A DNA stretch of 64,000 bases from Protea cynaroides (Eukaryota > Streptophyta > Magnoliopsida > Proteales > Proteaceae): positions 48,773,390 to 48,837,389 of the forward strand of contig CM053267.1 of the NCBI GenBank assembly GCA_028583415.1, written 5' to 3'. A program made the translations under genes and the position numbers. The notes below the pieces were generated by a model. It was not told the DNA's origin. It saw nothing but the letters and a program-made list of their open reading frames with translations, and made no database searches. This document shows positions 22,440-33,541 of the stretch, one piece after another; the stretch's first letter is position 1; the number at the start of each line of letters is the position of its first letter.

Positions 22440-25170
22440 TGAACATTTTTGTAATTTGCCCCATCCCCTAGTGGAATGAATTTGTGATGAAATTCGCCTC
22501 ACCCGTTAATGTCCACTTGGGTGAACACTATCGTGGAATCGTTTCTTGGATGATACAAATAGAGTGTCTTATCATCTGCTATGTATAGGGGAAGGCGGCC
22601 CCCGAATGGTAACAACTCCATCAAAAAAAGGATAAGGATGAAGCGGTATAATTTTCTTAAGAGTAAAATTTTGCTAGTAGATGATCATCGGTGAGTGTAC
22701 AAATTTGTTCATCGACGATCAAATATGATCCCCGGCGAACTTATATTTGTTCCCCGGCGAACATATCTGGTCCCCAGCGAACATATTTGTTCCCCGGTGA
22801 ACATTTTTGCAATTTGCCTTCCTCCACGTTGGCCAGAAATTTGAGATGGATTTTGTCCGATGCAATTAGAATTCCTTTTCCAATCGTGTGAGGCCCCTCC
22901 CTCCAAAGGCTCCAACACTAGCTTCTAGAAAATTGGCATTTGATGATAGGCGAGAACGGTACCAATTGGTGTACCATACATGGCTTAAGTACTCGTGAGT
23001 CAATCCCTTCAGTTGTGTATTGAAACAAATTTTTGGTGCTGGGTCTTCGGAAAATTATTCGAACACTTCTGCGGAATCGTTTTTCAGAGGATACGAATAG
23101 AGTGTCTTAAGATCCGCTATGTATAGGGGAAGGCGGCCCCCTTATGGTAACAACTCCATCGAAAAAATGATAAGGATGAATAATTTTGCCAAGAGTAAAA
23201 TTTATCTTAAAAGGTGAACAAATTTTCTAATAAATGATCACCGGTGATTATAAATGGTCCCGGTTCAATCCAGGTTGCATTGCCTTCCCCTAACCTTGTC
23301 CAGAAATTTGAGATGGATTTTGTCAAACGCAATTAGGATTCATTCTCCAACCGTGTGGGGCCCCTCCCTCCAAAGGTTACAGTGCTAGTTTTTAGAAAAT
23401 TTGCATTTGATGAAAGACAAGAACGCACCAATTGGTGTACCATACATGGCTTACGTACTCAAAAGTCAAACGCTGCGGTTGTGTACTGAAACAAATTTTT
23501 CGTCCTCGGTCTTCTGCAAATTATTCGGTTCGACGAGGTCCAGCCTTGGATCATTTGAAAGATGAGAACAGCAGCAATCGACGCACTGCAACATACTCGA
23601 GAATAGTTTCACTATATGCTGGGTAGAAAGAGCTGTAGTTTGCGGTGCCAAGAGCCCTCATTGGGGTTGGCACCACCATGGATCATACTACTCCGACGGG
23701 TGTTGATCAATCAGTGGATCAGGTCCTTGTGGAGGTTGGGTCACTCCCTGAGGTTTTTGTTGAACTTGAGGTAGCAATCTCAAGCCGTGGGACTGAACCT
23801 CAGTGGGGTCAACGGATGCTCTCTCTCCTCCACAGCACGAAAAAATTATATTTGGTGGTCAAATAGAATTATTTTTTAGTATGGGTATCTTTTTCACATT
23901 ATATTCCTTTATGATATGAGATGATCGTAACCCGCTTTGTCACTAAATGGTGTAATGTCTCCCTGTAATGTATAAAGAATATAGTGGGATCAATTTGTGA
24001 TAAAAGTTGCCTCATCCGTTAATGTCCACTTGGGCGAACACTTCCGTGGAATCGTTTCCCGGATGATACGAATAGTGTGTCTTATCATCTGCTATGTATA
24101 GGAAAAGGCGGCCCCATATGGTAACAACTCCATCGAAAAAAGCATAAGGATGAAGCGGCGAGTAAAATTTTCGTACTATATGATCATCGGTGAACTATTC
24201 CTTTTCCAACCGTGAGGGGCCCCTCCCTCCAAAGGCTACAACGCTAGTTTTTAGAAAATTTGCATTTGATGAAAGACAAGAACGGTACCAATTGGTGTAC
24301 CATACATGGCTTAAGTACTCAAAAGTCAAACCCTTCGGTTGTGTACTGAAACAAATTTTTCGTGTTGGGTCTTCTGCAAATTATTCGGTTCGACGAGGTC
24401 CGACCTTGGATCATTTGAAAGACGAGAACGGTAGCATTCGATGTACTACAACATACTCGAGAATAGTTTCACTATATGCTGGGCAGAAAGAGCTGTAGTT
24501 TGAGGTGCCAAGAGCCCTCATTGGGGTTGGCACCACCATGGATCATCCTTCTCTAACGGGTGCTGATCGGTTAGTGGATCAGGTCCTCGTGGAGATTGGG
24601 ACAATCCCTGGGGTTTTTGTTGAACTGGAGGTAGCAATCTTAAGCTATGCAGCCTGAACCTCAGTGGGGCCGACGGACAGTCTCTCTCCTCCACAGCACG
24701 GAAAAAATATATTTGGTGGTAAAATAAATTTATTTTCTAGTATGGGTATCTTTTTCACAATGTATTCCTTTTTTGTTTGAGATGATCGTAACCCACTTTG
24801 TCACAAAACGGTGTAATGTCTCACTGTAATGTATAAAGAATATAGTGGGATGAATTTGTGATAAAAGTTGCCTCACCCGTTAATGTCCACTTGGGCAAAC
24901 ACTTTCGTGGAATCGTTTCTTGGATGATACGAATAGTGTGTCTTAGCATCTGCTATGTATAGGAGAAGGCGGCCCCCATATGGTAATAATTCCGTCGAAA
25001 AAAGGATAAGGATGAAGCGGTGTAATACTCTTGGGAGTAAAATTTTCTTAGTAAATGATCATCGGTGAACATAGTTGTTCACCGGCGAATATATATGTTC
25101 ACCGGTGAACATTTCTACAATTTGCCTTCTTTTGTCAGACTCAATTAAATTCCTTTTCCAACCGTGTGGG
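22440..25170 (+). repeat. Tandem array with 859-bp unit
   Basis: Anchor words recur in order: GGGGCCCCTCCCTCCAAAGG at about 22894 (variant), 23361 and 24220; CCGTTAATGTCCACTTGGG at 22502, 24017 and 24868; GTGTCTTATCATCTGCTATG at 22567 and 24078. The last complete unit spans 23361-24219, giving a period of 859 bp. The unit before it (22894-23360) is only 467 bp and has lost its middle between about 23060 and its neighbour. A dispersed copy lies at 47600-48075 and an inverted copy at about 26700-26940. One frame in the last unit (24190-24498) encodes 102 residues (LPPKATTLVFRKFAFDERQE near the start), with a partly conserved equivalent in other units. I do not recognise it, and the frame breaks in each copy. 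Confidence 0.8.
22690..22812. repeat. Palindromic minisatellite, TTCCCCGGCGAACATAT units
   Basis: About five units of 15-20 bases, variants of TTCCCCGGCGAACATAT. Related units occur at 25070-25115 (TTCACCGGTGAACATT), 25388-25450 (TTCCCCGGCGAACATATT) and 47528-47573 (GTTCTTTGATGAACATT). Most units contain a near-palindrome around CCGG (TTCACCGGTGAA is perfect). Confidence 0.75.
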
Positions 25171-25679
25171 GCCCCCGTATGAAGTTAAATGCCTTATTTT
25201 GAAAGACAAAAGTTAGTTTTTTAAATCTTCTTTCTAAGAGTATGTTTTGAAGTTAAATGATCATCGGTGAATGATAGGAGAAGATGGCCCCCGTATGGTA
25301 AATGATCATCGGTGAAAAAAATTTTAATTAGAGTCTGATAAAATCCATCTCAAATTTCTACCCGAGGAAAAGAAATCACAAATTGACTAAATGTTCCCCG
25401 TTGAACATGCATTTTCCCCATGGAACATGTATATTCCCCGGCGAACATATTGCGAAAAGGGGAAAAAATGTTAAAAAAAAAAACTAATCAATTGTGAATA
25501 CTAAAAATGAAAATAAAAAAAAATAAAAAATATACTTACAAGTAAGAACATTGCAGAACCATTGATGCTACTTTAGGCCTTGTGCTTCTTTAATCTAACA
25601 TGCAAGCTCTCACCAACATTCCTTCTCTACATGCATAATCTTTTATTTTATTAATATCAGATACGAATGAAGTGGCAAT
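25171..25679. other. Degraded end of the tandem array
   Basis: Contains scattered pieces of the array unit (GATCATCGGTGAA at 25260 and 25303, CCCCCGTATG at 25173 and 25290) in scrambled order, then AT-rich DNA with poly-A runs. No gene is seen. Confidence 0.5.
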
Positions 25680-26083
25680 TGAAAATACTAACATAGGAAC
25701 CATTTGAATCTAGGGCTATCCACGAGCCTATAAGCTGTTCCTCGCACCCATTCTTCTAAAGTGAGATTATTATTTTCACCCAAAATTCTTTACTTTTCAA
25801 GGATAAGCTTTTTCTGAGCTCATGCAAATCAGCCCCTTAAAAGCATTTTTCACATTCATCTTTATTTTTTTTCTTTATTAGCTGTAACGGGTTCACCATT
25901 AATTGATAGACCCGTAATACATAATACATCTAATAAAGTAATATACAAGTTTATATCATCATTTATTTTAAGACATAAAGGATTGGCATCGTAAAGGTCG
26001 GCCAAAATCCCAATCAAATCAACGTAATAGTTGACCTTTTCTCGAAATCTCAAAATACTGTCAAATCCATTCGTAGGGAGCAA
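25680..26083 (-). pseudogene. Plant mobile domain (PMD/MAIN-like) pseudogene fragment
   Basis: The minus frame 26083-25862 reads FDSILRFREKVNYYVDLIG, then LYDANPLCLKIND and ITLLDVLCITGLSINGEPVT. The last part matches the conserved T-L-x-DV-x-x-ITGLPIxGEPVTG core of the plant mobile domain, found in MAINTENANCE OF MERISTEMS-like proteins and in transposons that captured it. Beyond a stop the similarity continues at lower confidence in shifted frames (ELRKSLSLKSKEFWVK, then LTLEEWVRGTAYRLVDSPRF), so frameshifts have accumulated. The upstream end is cut by a Mutator MITE (26080-26228). No start codon or transposase partner is visible, so I cannot say whether it came from a host gene or an element. 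Confidence 0.6.
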
Positions 26084-26228
26084 CCAAATCCTCTCCTGCG
26101 GTCCTGCCGCCTGTCAAGGGCTGGATTTTAGCCGGTCCACCCCCCAATGTATTGGCAGGCGGTCAGACCGAACCCCGGCCCTTGGATCGGCGGCAGGAAT
26201 CTCCTGCCGCAGGAGACGATTTGGATCC
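26080..26228. mobile_element. Mutator-type MITE, GGATCC family (copy 5, 149 bp)
   Basis: Right end GGAGACGATTTGGATCC; left end GCAACCAAATCCTCTCCTGC. Flanks TCGTAGGGA at 26071-26079 and 26229-26237 are an exact 9-bp target duplication. The inside is a near-perfect inverted structure with CCTGCCGCCTG and CAGGCGGTCAG arms around CCCCCAATGTATTGG. It interrupts the mobile-domain pseudogene and so is younger than it. Confidence 0.9.
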
Positions 26229-26238
26229 TCGTAGGGAG

Positions 26239-27462
26239 ATCTAATATGATTCAAATAATCATAATTTATTGTTGAATAGATAGACTTCAGGTACAAGAGA
26301 AGAGGAAAAAGCAAGGGAGCAAATCTGGAAGGTCTGAAAATTGGAAAAATGGGCTGGATTATGGGGATTGGAAAAGTGGAATTGAAGAGGAGGAGGTGGT
26401 AGAGGCTTAGTTGAAATGATTTTATTTTTGATCAAAAATGATTTTCAAAAATGTTTTTTGATAAATAGGTAAAAAAAAAAAAAAAAATAATACCAAACAC
26501 AGCCTAAGTTTAACATCTAATAATGCACGAAAACTGTTGTTCTGAAACCTCCATTCACGCGTGAATTTTTTTGTTCCCGCACTATAGTTTCATACTAGTT
26601 TTGTTCGAATTGAAGAATGTTAGGGTTCAATATCCTTTTTGGTTATCCGTTTTGGGATTTAGCTTGGCTGGACCTGAAAGTATGTAATCTTCCCGGTTCT
26701 TTTCCTCCACCGAATGTTATAGTTCTCGTCTTTCAAAATATTCCTAGGCCGGACCTCGTCGAGCTGAATAATACAACACAAAAAATTTGTTTTAGTACAT
26801 AACCTGAAGGGTCTAACTTCTAAGAACTTAAGCCATGCATGGTCCACTGAATGGTTCCGTTCTCGTCTTTCATCAAATGCAATTTTTTTAAAAACTAGCA
26901 TTGGAGCCTTTGGAGGAAGGGGCCCCACAAGCTTGGGAAAAGAATTTTAATTAGAGTCTATAGGGTTAATCATCTTATAATTTATCCAAATATATTCGAT
27001 ATGGAACTGAAAAATTCCTCTAATGTTAGAATTAAATTACTTCTCAGTCGTAAGAAACCGGATAAAAACTGTTTAATTGAAACCGATAAATTGATTATTG
27101 TTCAGTCTGGTTTTGGTTTGAAAAATGAGAACAATTGATTCTGGTCTATAGGAATAACAATCTTGAACCAAACCGTTCCGAATAGATAAACCTTTTATGT
27201 ATGATTTACACCGTTACCTTTGGTAGTTAAGTTGTCTTTCTTAATAGAATTCCTTAATTTAAACAAATTTAAAGACTATTTAATCTGTTTAAATTCATAT
27301 TTAAAGGGAAGTAGAGATTCAAACTTCCCAACATTAGGAGATTTTAAGTGTGATCAGGTGCATCGTCCTCTTGCAATTGGGTGGACCATTGGGGTCATTT
27401 TCATTTTATATTCAACTCTAACCCTCCTGTCCACGGTTTTAGGTATCTGAATTGTATGAGTC
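26239..27462. other. Mixed dispersed repeats, no gene
   Basis: 26510-26710 is a direct copy of 19185-19350. 26700-26940 is an inverted copy of the head of the 859-bp array unit; the minus frame 26659-26928 reads PPKAPMLVFKKIAFDERRE, paralogous to the plus-strand frame at 24190. 27040-27175 ends with the AATAACAATCTTGAACC terminus of the dispersed repeat seen at 9150. No intact gene is supported. Confidence 0.55.
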
Positions 27463-28144
27463 GATTTGTATTGATATCAGTCCAGATCGATATAGACACA
27501 TGATCGATACGAAAATGGATGATTAAATCGGAATGAAAACTGATGCCAGACCGGTATATGCCGCTACTAGCTGATATGTACGGGATTAATACAAGTTGAT
27601 ACTAAAAAGATATGACACATCAGCATAATGGTTGATAACTGATCGATACCAATAACGATACCGATGCCCATTCTGACTCAGTGAACTAAAAACATGATTG
27701 TATCTTAATATCTTGGTTCACATGGGAATGATTAGGGGGTTTGGATCTCCAGTCGCTAGGCTCCTCCATACGTGATCCAACGGCTAGAGGTATGCACACC
27801 GAATTACTCGTCACTATATAGATCATGACTCGGGATATTGGACAACGAGAAAGATCTTTTGGACCAGGATCCTATCCTGTCATCCAGCCATTCCAACTGT
27901 CCATCAAACGGGCTAGAATGCTCGGCACGTATGCCATGCATGCCGATGCAATCTAACATGTCCGATGGATGACTGGACAGCAAGAGAGGATTTTTCTTTA
28001 TCCTAAAATTAGGACACCTCCTAACCCAATGCCTCTCTATATATTTTACTAACGAGAATAATTCACTTACATGTACTTGTTTTTTCCTTGAAATCTCATC
28101 ACCATCCATATTTATATGAATCCCACACCGGGGTAGGATTCCTT

Positions 28145-28292
28145 GAATCCAAATCCTCTCCTACGACAGGATGGTTCTACGACTGATCTAAGGGCTGGAG
28201 ATCAGTCGACTTGTCTACCAATACATCAGTAGGTGGACCGATTGAAATCCAACTCTTGGCAAACCGCAGATGCGCCGGAGAGAATTTCTACA
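28145..28292. mobile_element. Mutator-type MITE, GGATCC family (copy 6)
   Basis: Starts GAATCCAAATCCTCTCCTAC and ends near GGAGAGAATTTCTAC, with the family's inner block GGTGGACCGATTGAAATCCAA. It lies at the place equivalent to the copy at 657-806 in block A. The target duplication has decayed. Confidence 0.65.
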
Positions 28293-29372
28293 TGACTCCT
28301 TAATCAACCATTCTAAGCTGCCATTAATTCAAAACCGAGAGTATCAATAACTCCTGTTTTTTTTTTTTTTTTTTTCTTGGAGTAATATTTCAAAGAAAAA
28401 ATGGATCCAAATCGTAATCCTCTCCTTCCATGTTTCGAGAAGAGATTCAGTGTCGGTGCCCGAATCTGAACTCTTTATTTAAGTAGATAAAGTGAGTAGA
28501 CAGGGGTGTTATAAAGAAGATAAGGTGAGTAGAGAGAGCTGTTAGCTTGTGGATCTATTTGGATGAGGGGTTCGGATCTAGTCGGCATGTATGTGTCCAA
28601 CATCAACCGGTGGGAATCAAGTCTTCTCCGAAACCGTTGGGAGGAGATGATTTGAATTCGAAAAGAATAGAGACATACATGCCAGCTAATTTAGATCTAG
28701 ATCAATTCTTTAGTTGTGAAAAACTGCGTAAGTTCTGTTTAATGGAAATTGTAAACCGGTTATTAATTGATACGGTATTGGTCTCAAAAAATAGAATCGA
28801 TTGATTGATTTTGGTTTATACTAATAACAATCTTGATCCAAACCACTCTCAATAAATAACTGTTTAAGAATTGATTTACACCTTTAGCCTGTAATTAAGT
28901 TTTCATTTTTATTAGAATTACTTAATTTAAGAAAATTAGGAACTATTCAGACCTGTTTAAATTTATATTTTAAGTTTAACTCCCCACAATTAAAAACTTT
29001 CTAGTGTGAGCTGGTGAATTGCTTAAGTAATTGGGTGGACCATTGGGTCATTCCCATTTTCAGTTCGACTCTCGCCATCGTATCCATGGTTTTAGGTGTC
29101 GATCGATTTGTATTAGTATAGGTAGTTACGGAATTGGATGGGTCAATGAGAATTAAAATTGATGCTTAGCCTATATATCATTATGGGAGGACACAGGGCT
29201 GATGCTAATCGATCCTTGAAAGGTATACCACCTCAGCATTATGGTTCATATCAATACCAATATCGATGCTCATTATGATGCTGTAAACTAAAACCATGAT
29301 TGTACCATAATATCTTGGTGCACATGAGAATGAATAAGATGTAAGGTTCCTCTCCTTTCCTCATAGCCACTC

Positions 29373-29521
29373 GGATTCAAATCCTCTCCTGGGTAGGAAG
29401 GTCCTATAGCTAATCTAAGGGCTTAGGGATCAATCTACTCATCTGTCAATATATGAGGAAGTAGACCGACTAAAATTCGACCCTTGATAGGTGACAGATC
29501 GGCAGGAGACGATTTGGATAC
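29373..29521. mobile_element. Mutator-type MITE, GGATCC family (copy 7, 149 bp)
   Basis: Starts GGATTCAAATCCTCTCCTGG and ends AGGAGACGATTTGGATAC. Flanks TAGCCACTC at 29364-29372 and 29522-29530 are an exact 9-bp target duplication. The same place in blocks A and D (about 1740 and 48190) lacks the insertion, so it is specific to block C. Confidence 0.9.
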
Positions 29522-29590
29522 TAGCCACTCCATCCTGCATGTTCAGTTGTTTCAGTTGTCCAACAAACTGTTGAATGTGCCATACAATTC

Positions 29591-29620
29591 AATCCAATCC
29601 AATCCAATCCAATCCAATCC
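29591..29620. repeat. (AATCC)6 microsatellite
   Basis: Six perfect AATCC units, grown from the single CAATCC words seen in the equivalent part of the other blocks. Confidence 0.95.
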
Positions 29621-29771
29621 GTCCGATCATTGATTAAGAGATTATCATTTTTCACATTTCACTTTATAGTTCTTTACCCAAATAAAAAATAAAAATAAAA
29701 ACAGAAAAACCACTTTATAGCTCTCTTTATTACTTACTCCTCGAGTACAGATACGGATATTCGGTCATTAA

Positions 29772-29890
29772 TGATTCCTGCTGCCGATCCAAGGGTCGGG
29801 GTTCGATCTGACCGTCTGTCAATACATTAAGGGGTGGGTCGACTGAAATCCAACCCTTGGCAGACGACAGGACCGGAGAGGATTTGATTG
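29772..29890. mobile_element. Mutator-type MITE, GGATCC family (copy 8, truncated left end)
   Basis: Contains GATCCAAGGGTCGGGGTTCG, GTCAATACATTAAGGGGTGG and ends GGAGAGGATTTGATTGCG. The left terminus is worn and no duplication is visible. Confidence 0.6.
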
Positions 29891-30100
29891 CGTTTGATTG
29901 CGTTTTGCAGTGATTGGCTTTTGGCAGGAGGAAATTATCAAAGTGCCTGGCAGGTTTTTTTATTGGTCATTCTCATCTCTTCCATCAAGATAGAGAGAAG
30001 AGACGTTTGCTGAACTGTCACATGACAACAGTAAACTTGATATACGAGTCTCTCTCTATTATCAGTTTAAATATTTAATATATATGTATACCGGAGGGGA

Positions 30101-32400
30101 AAGTTGAGAGACGGAGAGCTGGTCCTTACATTTTGAACATTTTTTAGGGGAAGAATGGATCCAGAGGGGGGATAGAGGGAGAGAGATACAGTTAGTTCCT
30201 CTATTTTGAACGGTTTTTAAGGCTGAGGAGTGTGGAAGAAGGAGGAGGAGAGAGACAGAGATCTGGATCAACTGGTTCTTCCATTTTTTGAAAGGTTTCT
30301 GAAGTGAATTGTGTGATTGGTTCTGGGAGAATAGATTTCACATCCAGCAGTGCAGGTATCGATTTCTTGCTTAAGAGTAAACCTCTTCTGTTATTCTTTT
30401 ATTAATATTTTGAAGTTCAAAACAAACAAGTTGGGGATGTATATATCTGAAATGTGTGAGAGAGAGAGAGAGAGAGATGTCAAGTTTCTGAAGCCTCACT
30501 GGTTCATGTTGCTGAGTTAGGTTTTAGTGGTAGAGTCTGGAATAGCAGACAAAGTAGAGGGAGAGAAGTGACCGGAATCACTGAGTTTCGTGTGACTCCG
30601 GTGAAAATTTGACTCGGACAAAATCTGACAGTCTCCGATTCTTGACCAGATTTATGAAAATTTTAGTCGACTCGGTCAGCTCTCCCGAATCAAAACCTAG
30701 TTTTACAACTACAGCCTAGTGTATCGTATATTGAACCTAAGTGTACTGGTTTAAGACTCGTATGCCACTTTTCTTGGTGGACCTTGAAGAGTTCTTCTTC
30801 ACAGTTGAAACCGAAAAGTCTTCATTCGTTATCAACTAAGAAAGGGGAGCAATTTCTTCTGTATTCATAATTGATAAGATATAAGACAGTGTAAAAATGG
30901 GGGTGCTTAAAAAAAAATGTATTTCATGGAAGATTCAAATTTAATTTCTAAAATGAGTTTCTTGTTACTGTTGTTTGCAGGTAATTTATAGCCAAATGGC
31001 TATAGGGTTAAACCATTCTATAAATTGGTGCCTAGTAGTTAGAGTTAGAGGATGTGTGCATAAATCGGATCAACGATTTACCAGAGTTTATATGAGGTTT
31101 ATCTATTAAGATTTTTCTCCTCGTTTGTTTCTTGGACTTCAACAAATTCATGCTTTCACGTCTGAGTGAATGTGAATGATGTAGCTGAGGCAGGTATGGT
31201 GTTTTTAATTTTGTTCATAAAAAGAAAAAAAAAATTCTTGAAATTTTATTCATAAACTGTTATCGATTGTCATTCATAATATTGAAAGAGAAAAATATGG
31301 TCTTTTTTTTTTCTTTCTTTTTCCATTATCAATTTTTAACAAAATTAAGGTAAGTTCTATTCTCTGCAATATCATCTCTGTAAGATCCGTTTTTCATTTC
31401 AATGATTCTATTTATAATATGTATATATTTTTTGGGCTTAGTAATGTTTTTTAATATCCAAAAGTTATGTGGTATGATTTCAAACATACCAACGTTTGGA
31501 ATGAATCCAAAAAACAAAAGTATAAATTTTTGTGAATACTGCATCGTTTCAATGGGAAAAAAAGGGTCAATGTTCTAATGAAAAAAAAAGGGTCAATGTA
31601 TAACCATTCTGTTAACGGATAGATGATGAATCTATAACCATCGTTTCTTGTGAATTTGTTCCTGGTTCTGCATTAAATAGATGACTTGTATTTTTTCAAC
31701 AGACAATTTGTTTTTTTGAATAAGCTTCTGTAGCTCAAATTGCCATGATTTCTGGGTATGTGAGGAAAATGAGAATGGATGAAGCTTTTGAAATCTTTGA
31801 TCAACATAATGATTACATGCTATGCCTAGTGTGGGAGATTTGATGAAACAATTAAGGGAATAGTTTGAGAAAATGTGCAAGGATAGTTTTAGGAATATTG
31901 ATTAATTTTATGTTGGTCTTATGGTAATATTTCATGGTATTTTATCTCCGTTCCTTCATGGATGAAAAAAAAAGAAGAAGAAATACCTTTTACTAGGCTG
32001 TATCTTGTAACCTTTTTAGGAATCACTATAGTTTTCAAGTTGCTACGCCTATCCACTAATTATATCTGGAATCAAACATAGGTCATAGACCACATTCTAA
32101 ATGACCATTCTAAAATTTTATGTGAAAACAAATGGGGCAATATATAGATAAAATTTATGGGAGAATGATGTACACAATTTTAGGTTTAAAACATATGAAG
32201 CTATATTTAGATAAAATTTATGGGACAATGATGTACACAATCACAGTGTCTATTTTGTTTTTATCTCTCTCTTCTTTGAAATCCGTAACCCCTTTCTCTC
32301 TTCTCCAAGTGACTGGTTACCAATCTTATTTCCTTGTACTTTTATATACCCGTTAACATGTAAGATTCCAATATTACCCCGGTAGTGTGTAGATCCTTTT
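30101..32400 (+). pseudogene. PPR-like pseudogene, block C (best-preserved copy)
   Basis: Order: GA-rich 5' exon ending ...GCAGTGCAG before GTATCGATTT (donor, about 30356); intron; GTTGAAACCGAAAAGTCTTC (30804); acceptor TTTGCAG; ATG exon from 30996 (MAIGLNHSINWCLVVR, then GCVHKSDQRFTRVY). A piece near 31176 reads DVAEAGMVF, and 31742-31815 reads AMISGYVRKMRMDEAFEIFD. The last two match the helix-turn-helix pattern of pentatricopeptide repeats (xVxEARxVFDxM; NAMISGYxxxGRxDEAFxIFDxM). Stops separate them, so this is a pseudogene. The first exon could be an organelle-targeting leader, which is usual for PPR proteins, but that is inference. Known PPR genes are mostly intronless, which counts mildly against the reading. 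32120-32240 holds a doubled segment with ATAAAATTTATGGGA. Confidence 0.5.
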
Positions 32401-33487
32401 CCTAGAATTTATGTTATAATCATGGGATGGGTTTATACATGGGGTATTCATTAAGTTTGTATATCAATTCATAAAGGGTTTATTGATTTGGCTCAGATTG
32501 GTTCAAGATTGTTATTAATAAAACCAAAATGAACCGATTAATACTCGACTCTTATTTTTCAAGACAAAACCAAATCTATTAAAAATTGATTTATCGGTTT
32601 TGATTAATCAGTTCATAGTTTGTACACGAATTGATATGATTAAGGAGTGGTTTAACTCTTAACATGAGAGGGACTTATTAGTCTCATGTCAATTATATTG
32701 ATTTTTCTTATTTTCTGTTTCTTTTTTTTATTAGACATCGAATATATTGGATAAATTATACATATTGGATAAATTATAAAGTAATCAACCCTATAATTAG
32801 GTTGTTCAACTTGTCTTTAACCGCAGCACTCATGAGAGTCGGAACCTAAGAAAGGTGTTGGACGATTCACTCCTTGAAGGAAAAAGAATGCAGGGAGGGA
32901 AGGAGGGAGGGAGAGAGAGATTAGAAGATAATTGGGTGCTGTCTGTTGTCCCATCAATGAAACCTTTTGAAACTATGCTTTAATATACGAGAGGTGGATC
33001 TACAAGTTTGCGGGTCATACTGAAATCTTACATGCCAAAAGAGAAAAATGGGACTACAATATGAATTGATTGTCGTTACTTAGAGGAAAGAAAAAGGGAT
33101 CCATTTTTCAAGGAAAAGAGAGACAGTAGCATGTGGTTCTTTTTCCATTAATAAAAATACCATGTGGTTCTTTTTCCTTTAATCTAGAAGCAGCATCTCC
33201 GCGAAATGTAAGATTCTGTTCATAAACCCCTTCCCAAATCCCACAATGGTAGGTTTACTTGTGATGTGTTTATGGACATCTGGTGTATGAAACTTAATAA
33301 CAATCATGTGCTTAATTAATGTTGGCAAATAGAGTTTCTTAAAGGCTTTGAATTTATTTCTTCTTTCTTGATGGTGTCTGAAGATTCTTTTTCTTTTTCA
33401 ATGTGGATGAGAGTCCTGAGCTTCTAGTATTGGGCTTGGCTCCAACAAGTAAGAGCATGAAACTTTGTTGGTTGTTATTAGAATAAA
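32401..33487. other. No gene; dispersed repeats
   Basis: 32499 onwards has the GGTTCAAGATTGTTATTAA terminus of the repeat seen at 9150. 32990-33060 resembles 61380-61440 and 62670-62740 (GGATCTACAAGTTT, ATTGGAACTTATATGTTAGC-type words). 33290-33470 is a diverged copy of the downstream half of dispersed family 2 (compare 42970-43100). The final ten bases are the left target duplication of the Mutator element. Confidence 0.5.
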
Positions 33488-33541
33488 GAATAAATTTCAA
33501 CTATCCCCCATAATAGTTTCGAAACATCACCTACCACCTAA
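33488..33541 (+). repeat. Left terminal inverted repeat of the MULE
   Basis: Begins GAATAAATTTCAACTATCCC. High similarity to the right end stops at about base 50, and weaker similarity may continue. A related but worn terminus lies at 46768-46850 (GAAACATCACTTACTACCCA). Confidence 0.9.

Larger units (their letters stand above)
27463..30100 (+). repeat. Direct-repeat block C, 5' part (copy of block A)
   Basis: Co-linear with 1-2320 over its whole length. It has gained several insertions: MITE copies at 28145-28292, 29373-29521 and about 29772-29890, and a pentanucleotide run at 29591-29620. There is no conserved frame, so I take it as the upstream region of block C's gene remnant. Confidence 0.7.
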
